This document shows positions 24,581 through 33,659 of a stretch of DNA of 34,339 bases, piece after piece. Each line of letters begins with the position of its first letter. The first letter of the stretch is position 1. This stretch comes from CAYVQZ01 sp964453435. GTDB taxonomy: Bacteria; Abyssobacteria; SURF-5. The position numbers and the translations under genes are program-made. The notes beneath the pieces are model-generated. The model did no database searches, had not been told where the DNA came from, and was given only the letters and a program-made list of their open reading frames with translations. The stretch is from positions 1 to 34,339 of the forward strand of contig CAYVQZ010000056.1 in NCBI GenBank assembly GCA_964453435.1, in the 5' to 3' direction.

Positions 24581-25072
24581 TCAATTGTTGCTTTGTCCGA
24601 AACATTCGTCAAAATGCTTGCGGTCATCGATCAAATTCAGGTCGATGCGGACAAAATCGCGGACGTCCTGGCGGCTTATTTCCGGCGCTTCGGGACGCCG
24701 GATAGAGGGTTGACACTGTCCTCTTCGAACGCCGTTGTGTTGTTTCGCTCGCGCACCCAAATTCCCGTTATCTTCCGGCAATCCCAAGTCCACTGGCGTG
24801 TTCACGTTTACAACTTTCCCCGTATTGCCCAAGGCGTCCCGTGAAAGTGCATCGGCGTACTGTTGCAGCGCTTCCTTTACATGCTGCCGTTTTGTTCCAT
24901 CCTCTGCGCTCTCCATTATCTGCTTATCGAGGGTGAGGACGCGCCCGGCAAAATAAACGCAATTTTGTTCACATTCAAAGCAACTGAATGTGGCGATAAC
25001 GTTCGGGTCCTCGACGGAAAGCGTGTAGACGGACCCGCACGAGGGACACTCCATGTTAATGAACGAAAGCAT
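24581..25072 (-). CDS. Zinc-ribbon protein of unknown family
   Basis: A 163-residue protein starting MLSFINMECPSCGS. Cysteines 9 and 12, then 31, 34 and 38 (SCFECEQNC), make a zinc-ribbon-like pair of knuckles about 20 residues apart. The middle (about 60-130) is polar and low in structure. The last 30 residues form a distinct element (ISRQDVRDFVRIDLNLIDD). I do not know the family. The frame is open far upstream through repeat R5, but AGGGGGTG ten bases before the ATG at 25072 sets the start. Repeats R4 and R5 bracket the gene tightly. Confidence 0.6.
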   Translation of the reverse strand: MLSFINMECPSCGSVYTLSVEDPNVIATFSCFECEQNCVYFAGRVLTLDKQIMESAEDGTKRQHVKEALQQYADALSRDALGNTGKVVNVNTPVDLGLPEDNGNLGARAKQHNGVRRGQCQPSIRRPEAPEISRQDVRDFVRIDLNLIDDRKHFDECFGQSNN

Positions 25073-25090
25073 TTTTATGACACCCCCTGT

Positions 25091-25210
25091 GAGTCTATCC
25101 CACGATTGCCCGGCGATGGGGACTGTCCCAGATTTACGGGCACGAAGTGCCGTAGAATCGGGACTGTCCCCGAGGCACACAACTTGGGTCATGAATCGTG
25201 GGACACACTC
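25091..25210. mobile_element. 120-bp inverted-repeat element, copy R5
   Basis: The ends GAGTCTATCCCACGATTGC (left) and TGAATCGTGGGACACACTC (right) are imperfect inverted repeats and match the R2 termini. Inside are GGGGACTGTCCCAGATTTAC, a GGGCACGAAGTGCC hairpin and TAGAATCGGGACTGTCCCC. It fills almost all of the space between the rhodanese stop (25230) and the zinc-ribbon start, so it forms that gene's upstream region. Confidence 0.65.
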
Positions 25211-25229
25211 CTGTGTGGTATGGGCCATA

Positions 25230-25703
25230 TCAAGAATGGACTTTTGGCCGGTTTGTTGCCACCGGATACCCGGCCTCGTTCCATTCGACGATTCCTCCAT
25301 GGAAATCCATAACATTCGTAAAGCCTTCTCGCAGCAATACGTCCCGGGCAAGGTTGCTGCGCACACCGCTGTGACAATAGAGAATTATCAGGCGCTCTTT
25401 CGGTACATGCGCAAGCTTTTTCGCGGAGGCGCCCGTCAGGAAATCCTGTATCGGCATGCGCACCGAGCCGTGAATGCGACCGCTTTCATACTCCCACTCG
25501 GTGCGGACATCTAGCACCAAGGGCGCATTTTCGGCTGTTAAAAGCCCACGGACCTCCCCGGCCGATACAACTGCCTGCGGGCTCACTGAAGCTTCTTTTC
25601 CGCCCGGTCCGCCAAAGCCAAAGCAGCCGGTTGCGAGCACAAGCAGCACCGGGACCCAAACCCGTCCCGGCGCTGCGCGTTTTTTATCCATCGATTGTGA
25701 CAT
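25230..25703 (-). CDS. Rhodanese-domain lipoprotein
   Basis: The N-terminus has a basic stretch, a hydrophobic core (VWVPVLLVLATGC) and a lipobox ending at Cys27, so the mature protein is lipid-anchored outside the inner membrane. Residues 47-150 are a single rhodanese domain: PLVLDVRTEWEYESGRIHGS and the active loop CHSGVRS with persulfide-forming Cys110. Single-domain rhodaneses carry sulfane sulfur. The gene starts immediately next to the PNPOx-like stop codon, with AGAGGA inside that gene's last codons, so the two are coupled. An in-frame ATG at codon 5 is an alternative start. Confidence 0.9.
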   Translation of the reverse strand: MSQSMDKKRAAPGRVWVPVLLVLATGCFGFGGPGGKEASVSPQAVVSAGEVRGLLTAENAPLVLDVRTEWEYESGRIHGSVRMPIQDFLTGASAKKLAHVPKERLIILYCHSGVRSNLARDVLLREGFTNVMDFHGGIVEWNEAGYPVATNRPKVHS

Positions 25704-26120
25704 TTACATTTCCTCTTCTCGCGCCGCAGTCTCCGCAAATTCCTCTCCTTCTTCCGAGCCTATCAGCGGCAAGACTTTGTCGATCCGGAAGAATACGAGA
25801 AATTTGTCCTCATTCTCCCGTCCGGGATAGCTTCGCCTGCGGATGGATTTGAGCAGTTCGCTGTTCTTTTCTTCACGCGCCTTTGTGAGGAACAGCCTTT
25901 TGCCTTTGTATCCCTGGCCGTCTTCCATGAAAAGATAGGCGGCATGGGGATTCGATTGCAAGTTATGATGAGTCAATCGGTCCGCCATAATAAAGCCAAG
26001 CGTTCCGTCGTCGAAGACGTGCGGCCTCGCGTACACTGCGGCATCGACACTTCCCTCGGAGTCCGCTGTGGCGAGTATTCCCTTCCCCTTTGTCTTTTCA
26101 AAGTAGTCCGCATAATTCAT
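25704..26120 (-). CDS. Pyridoxamine 5'-phosphate oxidase-like flavin/heme-binding protein
   Basis: A 138-residue split-barrel protein. MNYADYFEKTKGKGILATAD is followed by VDAAVYARPHVFDDGTLGFIMADRLTHHNL (in two parts) and NPHAAYLFMEDGQGYKGKRLFL, typical of small PNPOx-like proteins that bind FMN, F420 or heme and often handle redox stress. The C-terminal KFLVFFRIDKVLPLIG ends the barrel and an acidic tail follows. AGGAGGTG six bases before the ATG at 26120 favours that start over one seven codons upstream. It lies in a minus-strand run with the rhodanese gene. Confidence 0.85.
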   Translation of the reverse strand: MNYADYFEKTKGKGILATADSEGSVDAAVYARPHVFDDGTLGFIMADRLTHHNLQSNPHAAYLFMEDGQGYKGKRLFLTKAREEKNSELLKSIRRRSYPGRENEDKFLVFFRIDKVLPLIGSEEGEEFAETAAREEEM

Positions 26121-26165
26121 CAACAACACCTCCTGCTTCAATGTTCGCCGATTTTTTCCTCGGCG

Positions 26166-26516
26166 TCAGCCCCCTTGCACGTTGTTGAACTCATCCTGTG
26201 CGATAGCCTGGTGAACTTCTGTCACCTGGTCGGCGTCGAGCTCCTCGGCATCGCCGGCAGCCCGTGCGTAGAAAAACTCAAACTGGTCTCCGTTTACCGA
26301 AACACGGATGGCGGCGGCGTGATGCTCCGCATAATCGCGAACGCATTTCCAGCTTTCGGTGGCGCAGGCCTCGGCGGGAGCCCCCATCCGCCTTGCTTTG
26401 TCATACCATGCGAACAGCGAGATGTTTCCGGCCATATCCCTGGCTGTCGCTCGCGCTGCTCTTTCCGCCTCGTTGTAATCGATTCTTCCGTTTATCTTAA
26501 GATGTATGTTTCTCAT
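26166..26516 (-). CDS. Small conserved-type protein, family uncertain (possibly AF1514/DUF5619-like)
   Basis: The 116-residue product begins MRNIHLKINGRIDYNEAERA and has helices ATARDMAGNISLFAWYDKAR and CVRDYAEHHAAAIRVSVNGD, followed by strand FEFFYAR. It looks like a compact alpha/beta protein with no signal peptide. I have only a weak impression that it belongs to the AF1514-type family, so treat the name as a guess. AAGGAGA lies nine bases before the ATG, supporting a real gene. It starts the minus-strand run of four small genes that ends at the zinc-ribbon gene. Confidence 0.65.
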   Translation of the reverse strand: MRNIHLKINGRIDYNEAERAARATARDMAGNISLFAWYDKARRMGAPAEACATESWKCVRDYAEHHAAAIRVSVNGDQFEFFYARAAGDAEELDADQVTEVHQAIAQDEFNNVQGG

Positions 26517-27101
26517 TTCTGCGTCTCCTTATCAATTTTGGACTATGTCGACCTTGTTTATCAAGTATTGCAATAAGCATGCCAAGCGGTTAATAGCTTC
26601 GCTCATTTGGTGGCTTCTAAGCATAAGCTGCTTCAAGAGAGAGTGTTATGAACGCTGCGGGTTGTTTTCTTCGCCGGCCCGTATTGGGCGGTGTCAAATG
26701 ACGCGCTCCATTATTGGACAAATAAGATGCAATTTGTACTTTCATATTGCGACACCTCGGTGAGCTCGCATCAACCCAAGGCGCCAACGGACGGGGAAAC
26801 CTGCGCCCAAGTGCCGGCCACGCGAACTGCTTTGAAGTCAGGTGGCGCTTGCCATCCTTTGCAATTCCGCATCGCGATGGGCGCGCCATCTGTTCAAATA
26901 TGTGCATTTCGACTATTGGCTCGAAGGTTTTCGGAACGAAGCTTCGGCTCTTTAATAAAACAAAAACAACAGGTTATGACTGCTCCGCCCGAGAATCGGC
27001 AATTCGGCATGAAAAATGCCAACATTTCATTCAATTTGTAACGGTTGTGGTGTCTTCAGCTTTTTATACGGGGTCGACTCGCAGTAATACAGGACCGCCG
27101 A
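26517..27101. other. Gap upstream of the diguanylate cyclase
   Basis: These 585 bases lie between divergent genes. I see no gene with family resemblance. A minus-strand frame of 96 codons (26617-26907) lacks a ribosome binding site and looks like non-coding sequence. GGTGTC near 26690 and GACACC near 26752 could close a long stem. I looked for c-di-GMP riboswitch sequence ahead of the cyclase and found none. The 26760-26920 part is GC-rich, while 26930-27060 is AT-rich and should contain the cyclase promoter. Confidence 0.45.
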
Positions 27102-30100
27102 ATGACAGATTTTTATCCGTTTATTTGTTTCCTGGTTTCCGGCATCCATCTTTCCATCGGCGCTTCAGTACTTCTAAAAAGTCCCAGAGGGCGGGTGAAC
27201 CGGGCATTTTTTGTTGCGTCCGCGGTGCTGGCGCTCTGGATTGCGCTCGACAGCGCCAGTGTGCTCTATTGGAATGAACTCGTTGTCAGAGCACATCTGA
27301 CCAGATTCGCCGCCGCGGCAGGGGGGCTCGCAGCAATATCCGTAGCCTGGTTCTGCTTCACGTTCTCGCGGAGAAACGAAGACTTTGCTCTGCCTGGGAC
27401 AGTCTGGATAATCTCTTTCCTTGTCGTGCTCGCCGCCCTGTGGCCGGGGGCCGTTTTCAGAGAGTTTACGTTGGAAGGGCCGATGGTTGTCCCCGTCGAC
27501 GGACCGCTCCGGCTTCCTCTATACGTAGCAGAAGCGCTCGTAATTGTGTGGGGTCTTACAAAGCTGGCCAGTCGTTATCGGAAGTCTCCCTTTCAGGAAG
27601 AAAAATTGCAGCTCAGTCTCATGATGGCGGGGATTCTGATACCGACCGGGGTAATCGTTATCGGGCTGCCAGTCCTCAATGCATTCGGAACCGACTCGCC
27701 GACCGTCGCTTCGATGGGGCCCTTATCGACGCTCGCATTCATATTGCTCACCGCGTACGGAATGACTCGATACGGGCTCTTCGCCGGACTGCCGCCGGCG
27801 CTCGAAAGCCTGTTCGACAATCTCCCGGTTGGTGTGTGCGTGGCTCAGAACGATGGATGCGTAATAGAAAGCAATCAAGAATTCTCTCGAATCGCCGGGC
27901 TCGACGGGAAGCTGGCAGGAAGGACGGTTGAAAAGATTATCGCGCACATTGAATCGTTGGCGGGAGAAGCGATTCCATCGCTCCAACACTGGCGCGAGAG
28001 TCAGAGCGGGTGCGCCCACATAACCGTGCCGGATCCTCAAAGAATTCTCAGTGTCAGCTACACTTGTTTGACCGGAAACGAATCGAAATCTCTTGGATAC
28101 GTTTTTCTGTTGAGCGATGTGACGGAGATCGGCAGGGTGGAGCGCGCGCTGAGAGAGTCAGAGAAACGATACCGAACGCTGATCGAACACGCCACCGACA
28201 TCATCGTCACCATCGACATCGAGACCGGAACGCTCTCCAGCGCCAACATTTTTTTAGAAGATGCGACGGGATACAGGCGGGAAGACATTCTGGAAAAGAC
28301 GCACTTTTCGAATTTGATTCATCCGGATGACCGGGAAAGGGTGTTGCAACGGCTTCAGGACCGCATCGACGGAGTGAAGCGGCATCCGAATACTCGTTTT
28401 CGACTGGTCAGGGCGGACGGCTCATATTTGAGCGTCGAGATCAACGGAGCCGTTTTACACAATGGCGATGGCGACCCGGATTATTATCTTGCCATAATAC
28501 GCGATGTCACCGAGCGCGAGCGCGCCGAGGAGGCGCTTCGCGAAAGCGAGCGGAAATTCCGCGCACTGGTGGAACTCACCAGCGACCTCATATGGGAAAC
28601 GGACGCATATGGCACGTACACATATGCGAGCCCAATGGTCAAGAAGATTCTGGGATATGAACCCGAGGAGTTCATCGGGAAGACTTTTCTGGACCTTACT
28701 CCCGCGGATGAGGTAGAACGTGTCTTCGAATATTTTACGGACCGGGCGCGCGCCAAGGAGTCCTTTTCGGCCTTCGTCTACACGAATCTTTCCGGGGACG
28801 GCAGCCGTGTGACCGTCGAGTCCAGCGCCGTTCCGATTCTTGATGATGATGGAAATCTTGTCGGTTACCGGGGAGTAGACCGCGATGTTACGGAACGAAT
28901 ACGGGCGGAAGAAGCGCTGAAACAGAGCGAGGAAAAAGTGCGGGCGTTGCTGAACGCGAGCACCGATTCCGCCATCCTGACAGACTCTCGCGGAACGATT
29001 CTGGCCATAAACGAAACAGCGGCGCAGCGCCTCGGCCGAACCGTGGACGACCTTGTTGGCGCAGACATTTTTTCGCTGTTCGAGCCGGAAGTAGCCAAAA
29101 ACAGAAAGGCATGGGCCAACCATGTCGTCCGAACCGGTGAACCGGTCCGTTTCGAGGATGAGCGAAACGGAATCGTGTTTGACAACTCGGTTTATCCAAT
29201 CTTTGATAAGAACGGTCTCGTGATTCAGGTTGCCATTCACGGGAGGGACATAACCGAATACAAGAGGGCCAACGAGTCAATCAAGAAAAGCGAGGACCAC
29301 TTCCGCCAACTCATCGAGAACGCGCTCGACGCAATCGCGGTTGTTGGCACTGACGGGACCATCCTGTACGAAAGCCCCTCCGCCGAACGGATCATCGGAT
29401 ACAAGGCGGAGGAAATACTTGGAACCAATGTTTTCGATATGGTCCACCCGCAGCACAGGCGCCGGGTTGCCGCCGTATTCAAACAGATAGTCGACAATCC
29501 CGATATAACCGGGTATGAAGAGTTCCCGTTTCTTCACAAAGACGGCGCGTGGCGCATCGCCGAGGTGTCGGCAAAGAAATTGCCGGACGAAGACAGAGTC
29601 GTTATCAACTATCGCGATGTCACCGAGCGAAAACGAGCCGAGGAGGCCCTCCGGGAAAGCGAAAAAAGATACCGGCTCCTCGCCGAACAGGTCACCGATG
29701 TCATTTGGACGGTAGATATCAGGAGCCTGCACTTCACATACATCAGTCCCTCGGTGAAACGACTTCGCGGCTTCAGCGCCGAAGAGGCAATGACCCAGAA
29801 ACTGGAGGATGTGCTCACACCCGAATCAATGGAAGTGGCCATGACCGTTCTGGCGGAGGAGCTGTCCGCTGAGAATGAGCTCGATGGCGATACGCACAAA
29901 GCTCGGACACTCGAACTCGAGCAGACCCATAAGGACGGCTCAACCGTGTGGACCGAGGTCACCGCCACGTTCCTTCGAGACGCCGACGGTTGGCCGGTCG
30001 AACTGCTGGGCGTCGCCCGCGATATCACCGACCGGCGGCGCAGGCTGGAGGAACTCCGGGCAATGTCTCTCGTGGACGAGTTGACAGGTCTCTACAACAG

Positions 30101-30563
30101 AAGGGGATTTGTCGCTTTCGCGCAGCAGCAGCTCAAAGTCGCCCATCGCACGAAAAGAAAGGTGTGCGTGCTTTTTCTTGATTTTGACAACCTGAAAAAG
30201 ATCAACGACTCCCACGGTCATACCGCCGGCGATGCGGCGCTGGTCGAAACCGCGAATATACTGAATATGTCGTTCCGCGAATCGGACGTAATCGGTCGGA
30301 TCGGCGGGGACGAGTTCGCGGTCATGGCGATGGAAGTCCCGCCCAATTGCATCGAAGTCCTCAGCAGGCGGTTGAAAGAGAACATAATACTCCGCAATGC
30401 AAAAGACAACCAGGACTTCCAAATCTCCATAAGCATGGGTGTTTCCCGGTATGATCCCGAATTCCCGTGCCCGCTGAAGGAATTGCTGGCCCATGCGGAC
30501 AGGCTTATGTACGAGGAAAAACAGGCCAAGAAGGAACTGCAGGATTCGGATGCGCTCCGATGA
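27102..30563 (+). CDS. Membrane 6xPAS-GGDEF diguanylate cyclase
   Basis: A 1153-residue sensor enzyme. The first 215 residues hold about seven hydrophobic segments of the histidine-kinase-type 7TM input domain. Six PAS domains start near residues 233, 354, 484, 613, 733 and 856; the later ones end in the RDVTERxRAEEALRESE linker. The GGDEF domain covers about 985-1150, with DELTGLYNRRGF and intact RIGGDEFAV (GGDEF at 1068-1072), so it should make c-di-GMP from two GTP. R-E-S-D at 1059-1062 is a proper RxxD inhibitory site, so feedback control is expected. No EAL domain is present. The ATG at 27102 begins the first membrane segment; an upstream TTG is less likely. Confidence 0.93.
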   Translation: MTDFYPFICFLVSGIHLSIGASVLLKSPRGRVNRAFFVASAVLALWIALDSASVLYWNELVVRAHLTRFAAAAGGLAAISVAWFCFTFSRRNEDFALPGTVWIISFLVVLAALWPGAVFREFTLEGPMVVPVDGPLRLPLYVAEALVIVWGLTKLASRYRKSPFQEEKLQLSLMMAGILIPTGVIVIGLPVLNAFGTDSPTVASMGPLSTLAFILLTAYGMTRYGLFAGLPPALESLFDNLPVGVCVAQNDGCVIESNQEFSRIAGLDGKLAGRTVEKIIAHIESLAGEAIPSLQHWRESQSGCAHITVPDPQRILSVSYTCLTGNESKSLGYVFLLSDVTEIGRVERALRESEKRYRTLIEHATDIIVTIDIETGTLSSANIFLEDATGYRREDILEKTHFSNLIHPDDRERVLQRLQDRIDGVKRHPNTRFRLVRADGSYLSVEINGAVLHNGDGDPDYYLAIIRDVTERERAEEALRESERKFRALVELTSDLIWETDAYGTYTYASPMVKKILGYEPEEFIGKTFLDLTPADEVERVFEYFTDRARAKESFSAFVYTNLSGDGSRVTVESSAVPILDDDGNLVGYRGVDRDVTERIRAEEALKQSEEKVRALLNASTDSAILTDSRGTILAINETAAQRLGRTVDDLVGADIFSLFEPEVAKNRKAWANHVVRTGEPVRFEDERNGIVFDNSVYPIFDKNGLVIQVAIHGRDITEYKRANESIKKSEDHFRQLIENALDAIAVVGTDGTILYESPSAERIIGYKAEEILGTNVFDMVHPQHRRRVAAVFKQIVDNPDITGYEEFPFLHKDGAWRIAEVSAKKLPDEDRVVINYRDVTERKRAEEALRESEKRYRLLAEQVTDVIWTVDIRSLHFTYISPSVKRLRGFSAEEAMTQKLEDVLTPESMEVAMTVLAEELSAENELDGDTHKARTLELEQTHKDGSTVWTEVTATFLRDADGWPVELLGVARDITDRRRRLEELRAMSLVDELTGLYNRRGFVAFAQQQLKVAHRTKRKVCVLFLDFDNLKKINDSHGHTAGDAALVETANILNMSFRESDVIGRIGGDEFAVMAMEVPPNCIEVLSRRLKENIILRNAKDNQDFQISISMGVSRYDPEFPCPLKELLAHADRLMYEEKQAKKELQDSDALR

Positions 30564-30744
30564 CACCACGGGTCTCACGGCTTCGATACGCGAAGGCCCA
30601 TCTCCCACCTCACCCCGAAAAAAAGAACGGAAAGACCTCCTGCCCGCTGCGAGAAATCCCTCGTTTGCGTATGTCAACAGGAATTAAAAGGAACCAACAG
30701 CAACTGGCCCCGCCTGATTACGTCCCGATACAAGTGGGCCTCGG

Positions 30745-31206
30745 CTACTGTATCACTCGCGCCTCTCCGTTTGGTCGTCTCAGCACTCGCACCCTGTCAC
30801 CCTCGTCAAACCGCACATCGGCCCCTTGAACTACCGCCAGCACTTCCCCGTTGTCGAGCTGTACGGTGATTTCCAATCCGGTCTGCCTCGTAACGCCCTC
30901 TTCGATTGCGGAACCTGCGAGCGCTCCGCCGACTCCACCGGCCGCCGTCGCCACGATTCTGCCCGAGCCGCCACCGACAGTGCTTCCCAACGCAGCGCCC
31001 ATGACCGCGCCGCCAATGGTTCCGAAGCCGGAATCCGTGCCCTCGATCTGGACTTCCCGTACCAGTATCACCGTTCCCTCATGCACCGTATGCGCCTGCC
31101 GCGCCTGGTCCCGGCTGTAGACGTTTCCCGAGAGGCTGGACGCGCAACCTGCAATGAAAACGACCCACATACCAATCATAGCAAGAGTAAATTTTCGATT
31201 CATCAT
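30745..31206 (-). CDS. Glycine-zipper outer-membrane lipoprotein, SlyB/Pcp-like
   Basis: The 153-residue product starts with a lipoprotein signal ending AGCASS. Its centre is a glycine-zipper pair (GTIGGAVMGAALGSTVGGG and TAAGGVGGALAGSAIEEG) that packs as two membrane helices. A C-terminal beta domain (LEITVQLDNGEVLAVVQGAD, then RVRVLRR) matches SlyB/Pcp-type proteins, which stabilise the outer membrane. AAAGGTGATG precedes paired ATG codons. It converges with the diguanylate cyclase gene. A possible -10 (TATAGT) with a weak TTGCGA at 18 nt lies near 31265-31295 on the minus strand. Confidence 0.85.
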   Translation of the reverse strand: MMNRKFTLAMIGMWVVFIAGCASSLSGNVYSRDQARQAHTVHEGTVILVREVQIEGTDSGFGTIGGAVMGAALGSTVGGGSGRIVATAAGGVGGALAGSAIEEGVTRQTGLEITVQLDNGEVLAVVQGADVRFDEGDRVRVLRRPNGEARVIQ

Positions 31207-31463
31207 GACATCACCTTTCGCGGAATAGCCGCCTGATCAAGATTCCTTCATCCGAAATAACTATAATATGCCTTGTTCCGGTTTCGCAATACCTGACAGG
31301 AGCAGTGAATATGTGAGGTTTTTTACCTGGGGCTTGCGGCGGGTTCCGTTTTGGGAAAGATTGAATCTTTGCCGGAAGATGTTTCGGAAGCGGCGAACGC
31401 AGGTCCGGCTCAGCGAATACGAGCGTCTCACGGCGGCAGACGGCTCGGGTTTTCTCCGTTGTT

Positions 31464-33573
31464 TTACTTATAAACCTTGCACAGAAACCCTTTCCAGGAT
31501 TCCGAGCCCCACACGGCGTCCGCTGGCCGATGGTCGACCAGCAAGTTCGCGCTCGATTCTTTCCAGCCATATTCCGGCGGCTCTTTCTCCGGAAACCACC
31601 ATGCGTGTTGAATGGCGACGATTCGCGGATGGATTCCGGGCGCCAGTTTCGCTCTCTGTCGTATTTTCCCTCGCGGCGATTCGACCCATACCCAATCGCC
31701 GTCCTCGATACCGAGTTGTTCCGCCGTCTCCGGATTGATTTCGACGAGCGGGTCGGGATTTCGTTTCCTCTGCGATTCGAGCTGACGGTATTCCGTGTGG
31801 AAGAAGGGTTCGATTTTGCAGCCGGTTATGCCGATGAGCGGGTATTCATTCGCGAGTTCGGGCATTGAATAGGGGCTTTCCGGCGGCTCCACGTAGTCGG
31901 GCAGAGGGTCGAACCCCTGAGATTCCAGAATGGATGACGCTATCTCGAATTTGCCGGATGGTGTCGCGAACCCCTCGGCCTCATACTTCCTGTACCGCAT
32001 TTCGCCTTTCAGCATGCCCAGCTTCTTGAATTCCTCGAAGCCTATGCCGGCGCCCTCAAGCACGCTGTCGCAATAATCTCTCACGTTTTTCCACGGGAAA
32101 TATTCTTCGAGTCCAACTCTCTTCGCGAGTTCAATGAATATTTCTTTGTCGTCCCGGCATTCCTCGATTTCAACCACTTTCTGTCTGGCGGCCACGCACC
32201 AGATGAAGTGCAGGTCGGCGATGTCGTCCTGCTCGAGCCACGTGGCGGCCGGAAGTATGATGTCGGCCAGTTGGTTCGTCGGATTCATGAACAGGTCGAG
32301 CGCCACCGTAAACGCAAGCTTTTTCAGCGCTTCTTCGGCCTTCAGCGAGTAACTGCACGTCAGCAGCGGATTCGTCCCCACGAGTATGAGCGCCTTCGGC
32401 CGGTACGGCTCGCCCGTCAGCACGGCGTCCCAGAAATCCGGCGGGCGAAGCACGAAGTTCATCAGGTATCCCTGCCCGAGTTTTTTCGCCATTGTTTCGG
32501 GAGCGACCTTGTGGGGAAGAATAACGCCGGGGTCCATGAAGGGCGAGGTCTGCATCACTCCCTTTGGCGGCGCCCAGAACACATCGCCGCCGGGAACATC
32601 GATGTTTCCGGTGACCGCCCGCAATATCAGGAGCGCCCTGGCTGTCTGAAAGCAGTTCGCGTTCTGGTCGAGCCCGTTGCCCCAGAGCAGGCACGCGGGC
32701 TTCGTGGTCGCGTACAGGGCGCGCCATCTTTCGGATGACCTGCGCGGGGACCCACGTGGTTTCGGCGACCTTCGACGGCAAGAACGCCTTCACCCGCTCG
32801 GCCAACGCTTCGAAGCCGACCGTATATTTCTCCACGAACTCCTTGTCATACAGTTCCTCCTGAATAATCACATGAAGCATCGACATCGCGAGCGCCGCGT
32901 CGGTACCGGGTCGAATCTGAGCCCACACATCGGCCTTCGAGGCGGTTTCCGTAAACCGGGGGTTCACGACGATAAACTTCGCGCCACGGCGCCGGGCGAG
33001 CGTCACCTGGTATCCGCACATGCCGTCTGCGGCGCCGGTCTCCGAAATATTGCAGCCCCACCCGAGCACGCACTGCGGATATGTGCCTCCGTGACCATAG
33101 AAATCGCAGATGGGAAGCTGACCGCACGTTATCACCGAGGCCACCACCCGGGGGAGGTAACACACATGCGCGTAACCGAATGTGTTGGGAGTCCCGAACG
33201 CGTTGGCGAACCTGAGCGCGAACATCATGTACGGTCTGCCGGTGCCCGTAGCCATGCCGACCGATTCGGGACCGAATTCGTTCTTGCACTTCAACAGTTT
33301 CTCCGCCGTCGTATCCAGCGCCTCGTCCCAGCTTATGCGCTCCCACTTGTTCTCGCCCCTTGCGCCCGCCCGCTTGAGCGGATGCCGCAATCGGTCGGGA
33401 TGATACAGGTAATCGACCGACGCCAGTCCCTTCGAGCACACGAACCCCCTGCTCATCGGGTGGTCGCGGTCACCCGTTATTTTCACCACCGTGCCGTCCT
33501 TCACGTGCACATTCACCCCGCACACCCCGTGACACATGCGGCAAACGGATTTCAGGGCTTCTTCGTTTTTCAT
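31464..33573 (-). pseudogene. Molybdopterin (bis-MGD) oxidoreductase with one frameshift
   Basis: Together the two frames encode a DMSO-reductase family enzyme of about 702 residues. CRMCHGVC at 11-18 and Cys46 (GFVCSKG) bind a [4Fe-4S] cluster; Lys48 follows. Cys138 in HVCYLPR sits near the position of the metal-binding Cys141 of acetylene hydratase. The first frame goes astray after VIRKMAR; dropping one G of the GGG at 32717-32719 restores LYATTKPACLLWGNGLDQ and then the downstream frame, which keeps the C-terminal molybdopterin-binding domain (SPRGKIRQRAKL). No Tat signal is seen, so it is cytoplasmic. The substrate is unknown; acetylene hydratase's Asp13 is His here. A TTG upstream is unlikely as start. 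The lesion is either a homopolymer error or a true mutation. Confidence 0.85.
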
Positions 33574-33659
33574 GGCTATATCCCGCTTCGGCAACCCGGG
33601 AACACAGAAAGCATCGCAACGACGGAGAATCAGTTTTCGCTATTCTATCACAGATCAGA

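Noticed and set aside
318..25210. CRISPR array
   Set aside because: The repeats are few, far apart, of varied length and without uniform spacers, and no cas genes are present.
26617..26907. Minus-strand 96-codon frame as a gene
   Set aside because: No ribosome binding site, no recognisable family and an odd Arg/Pro/Ser-rich composition.
26517..27101. c-di-GMP riboswitch ahead of the GGDEF gene
   Set aside because: The conserved GEMM-type words are absent on either strand.
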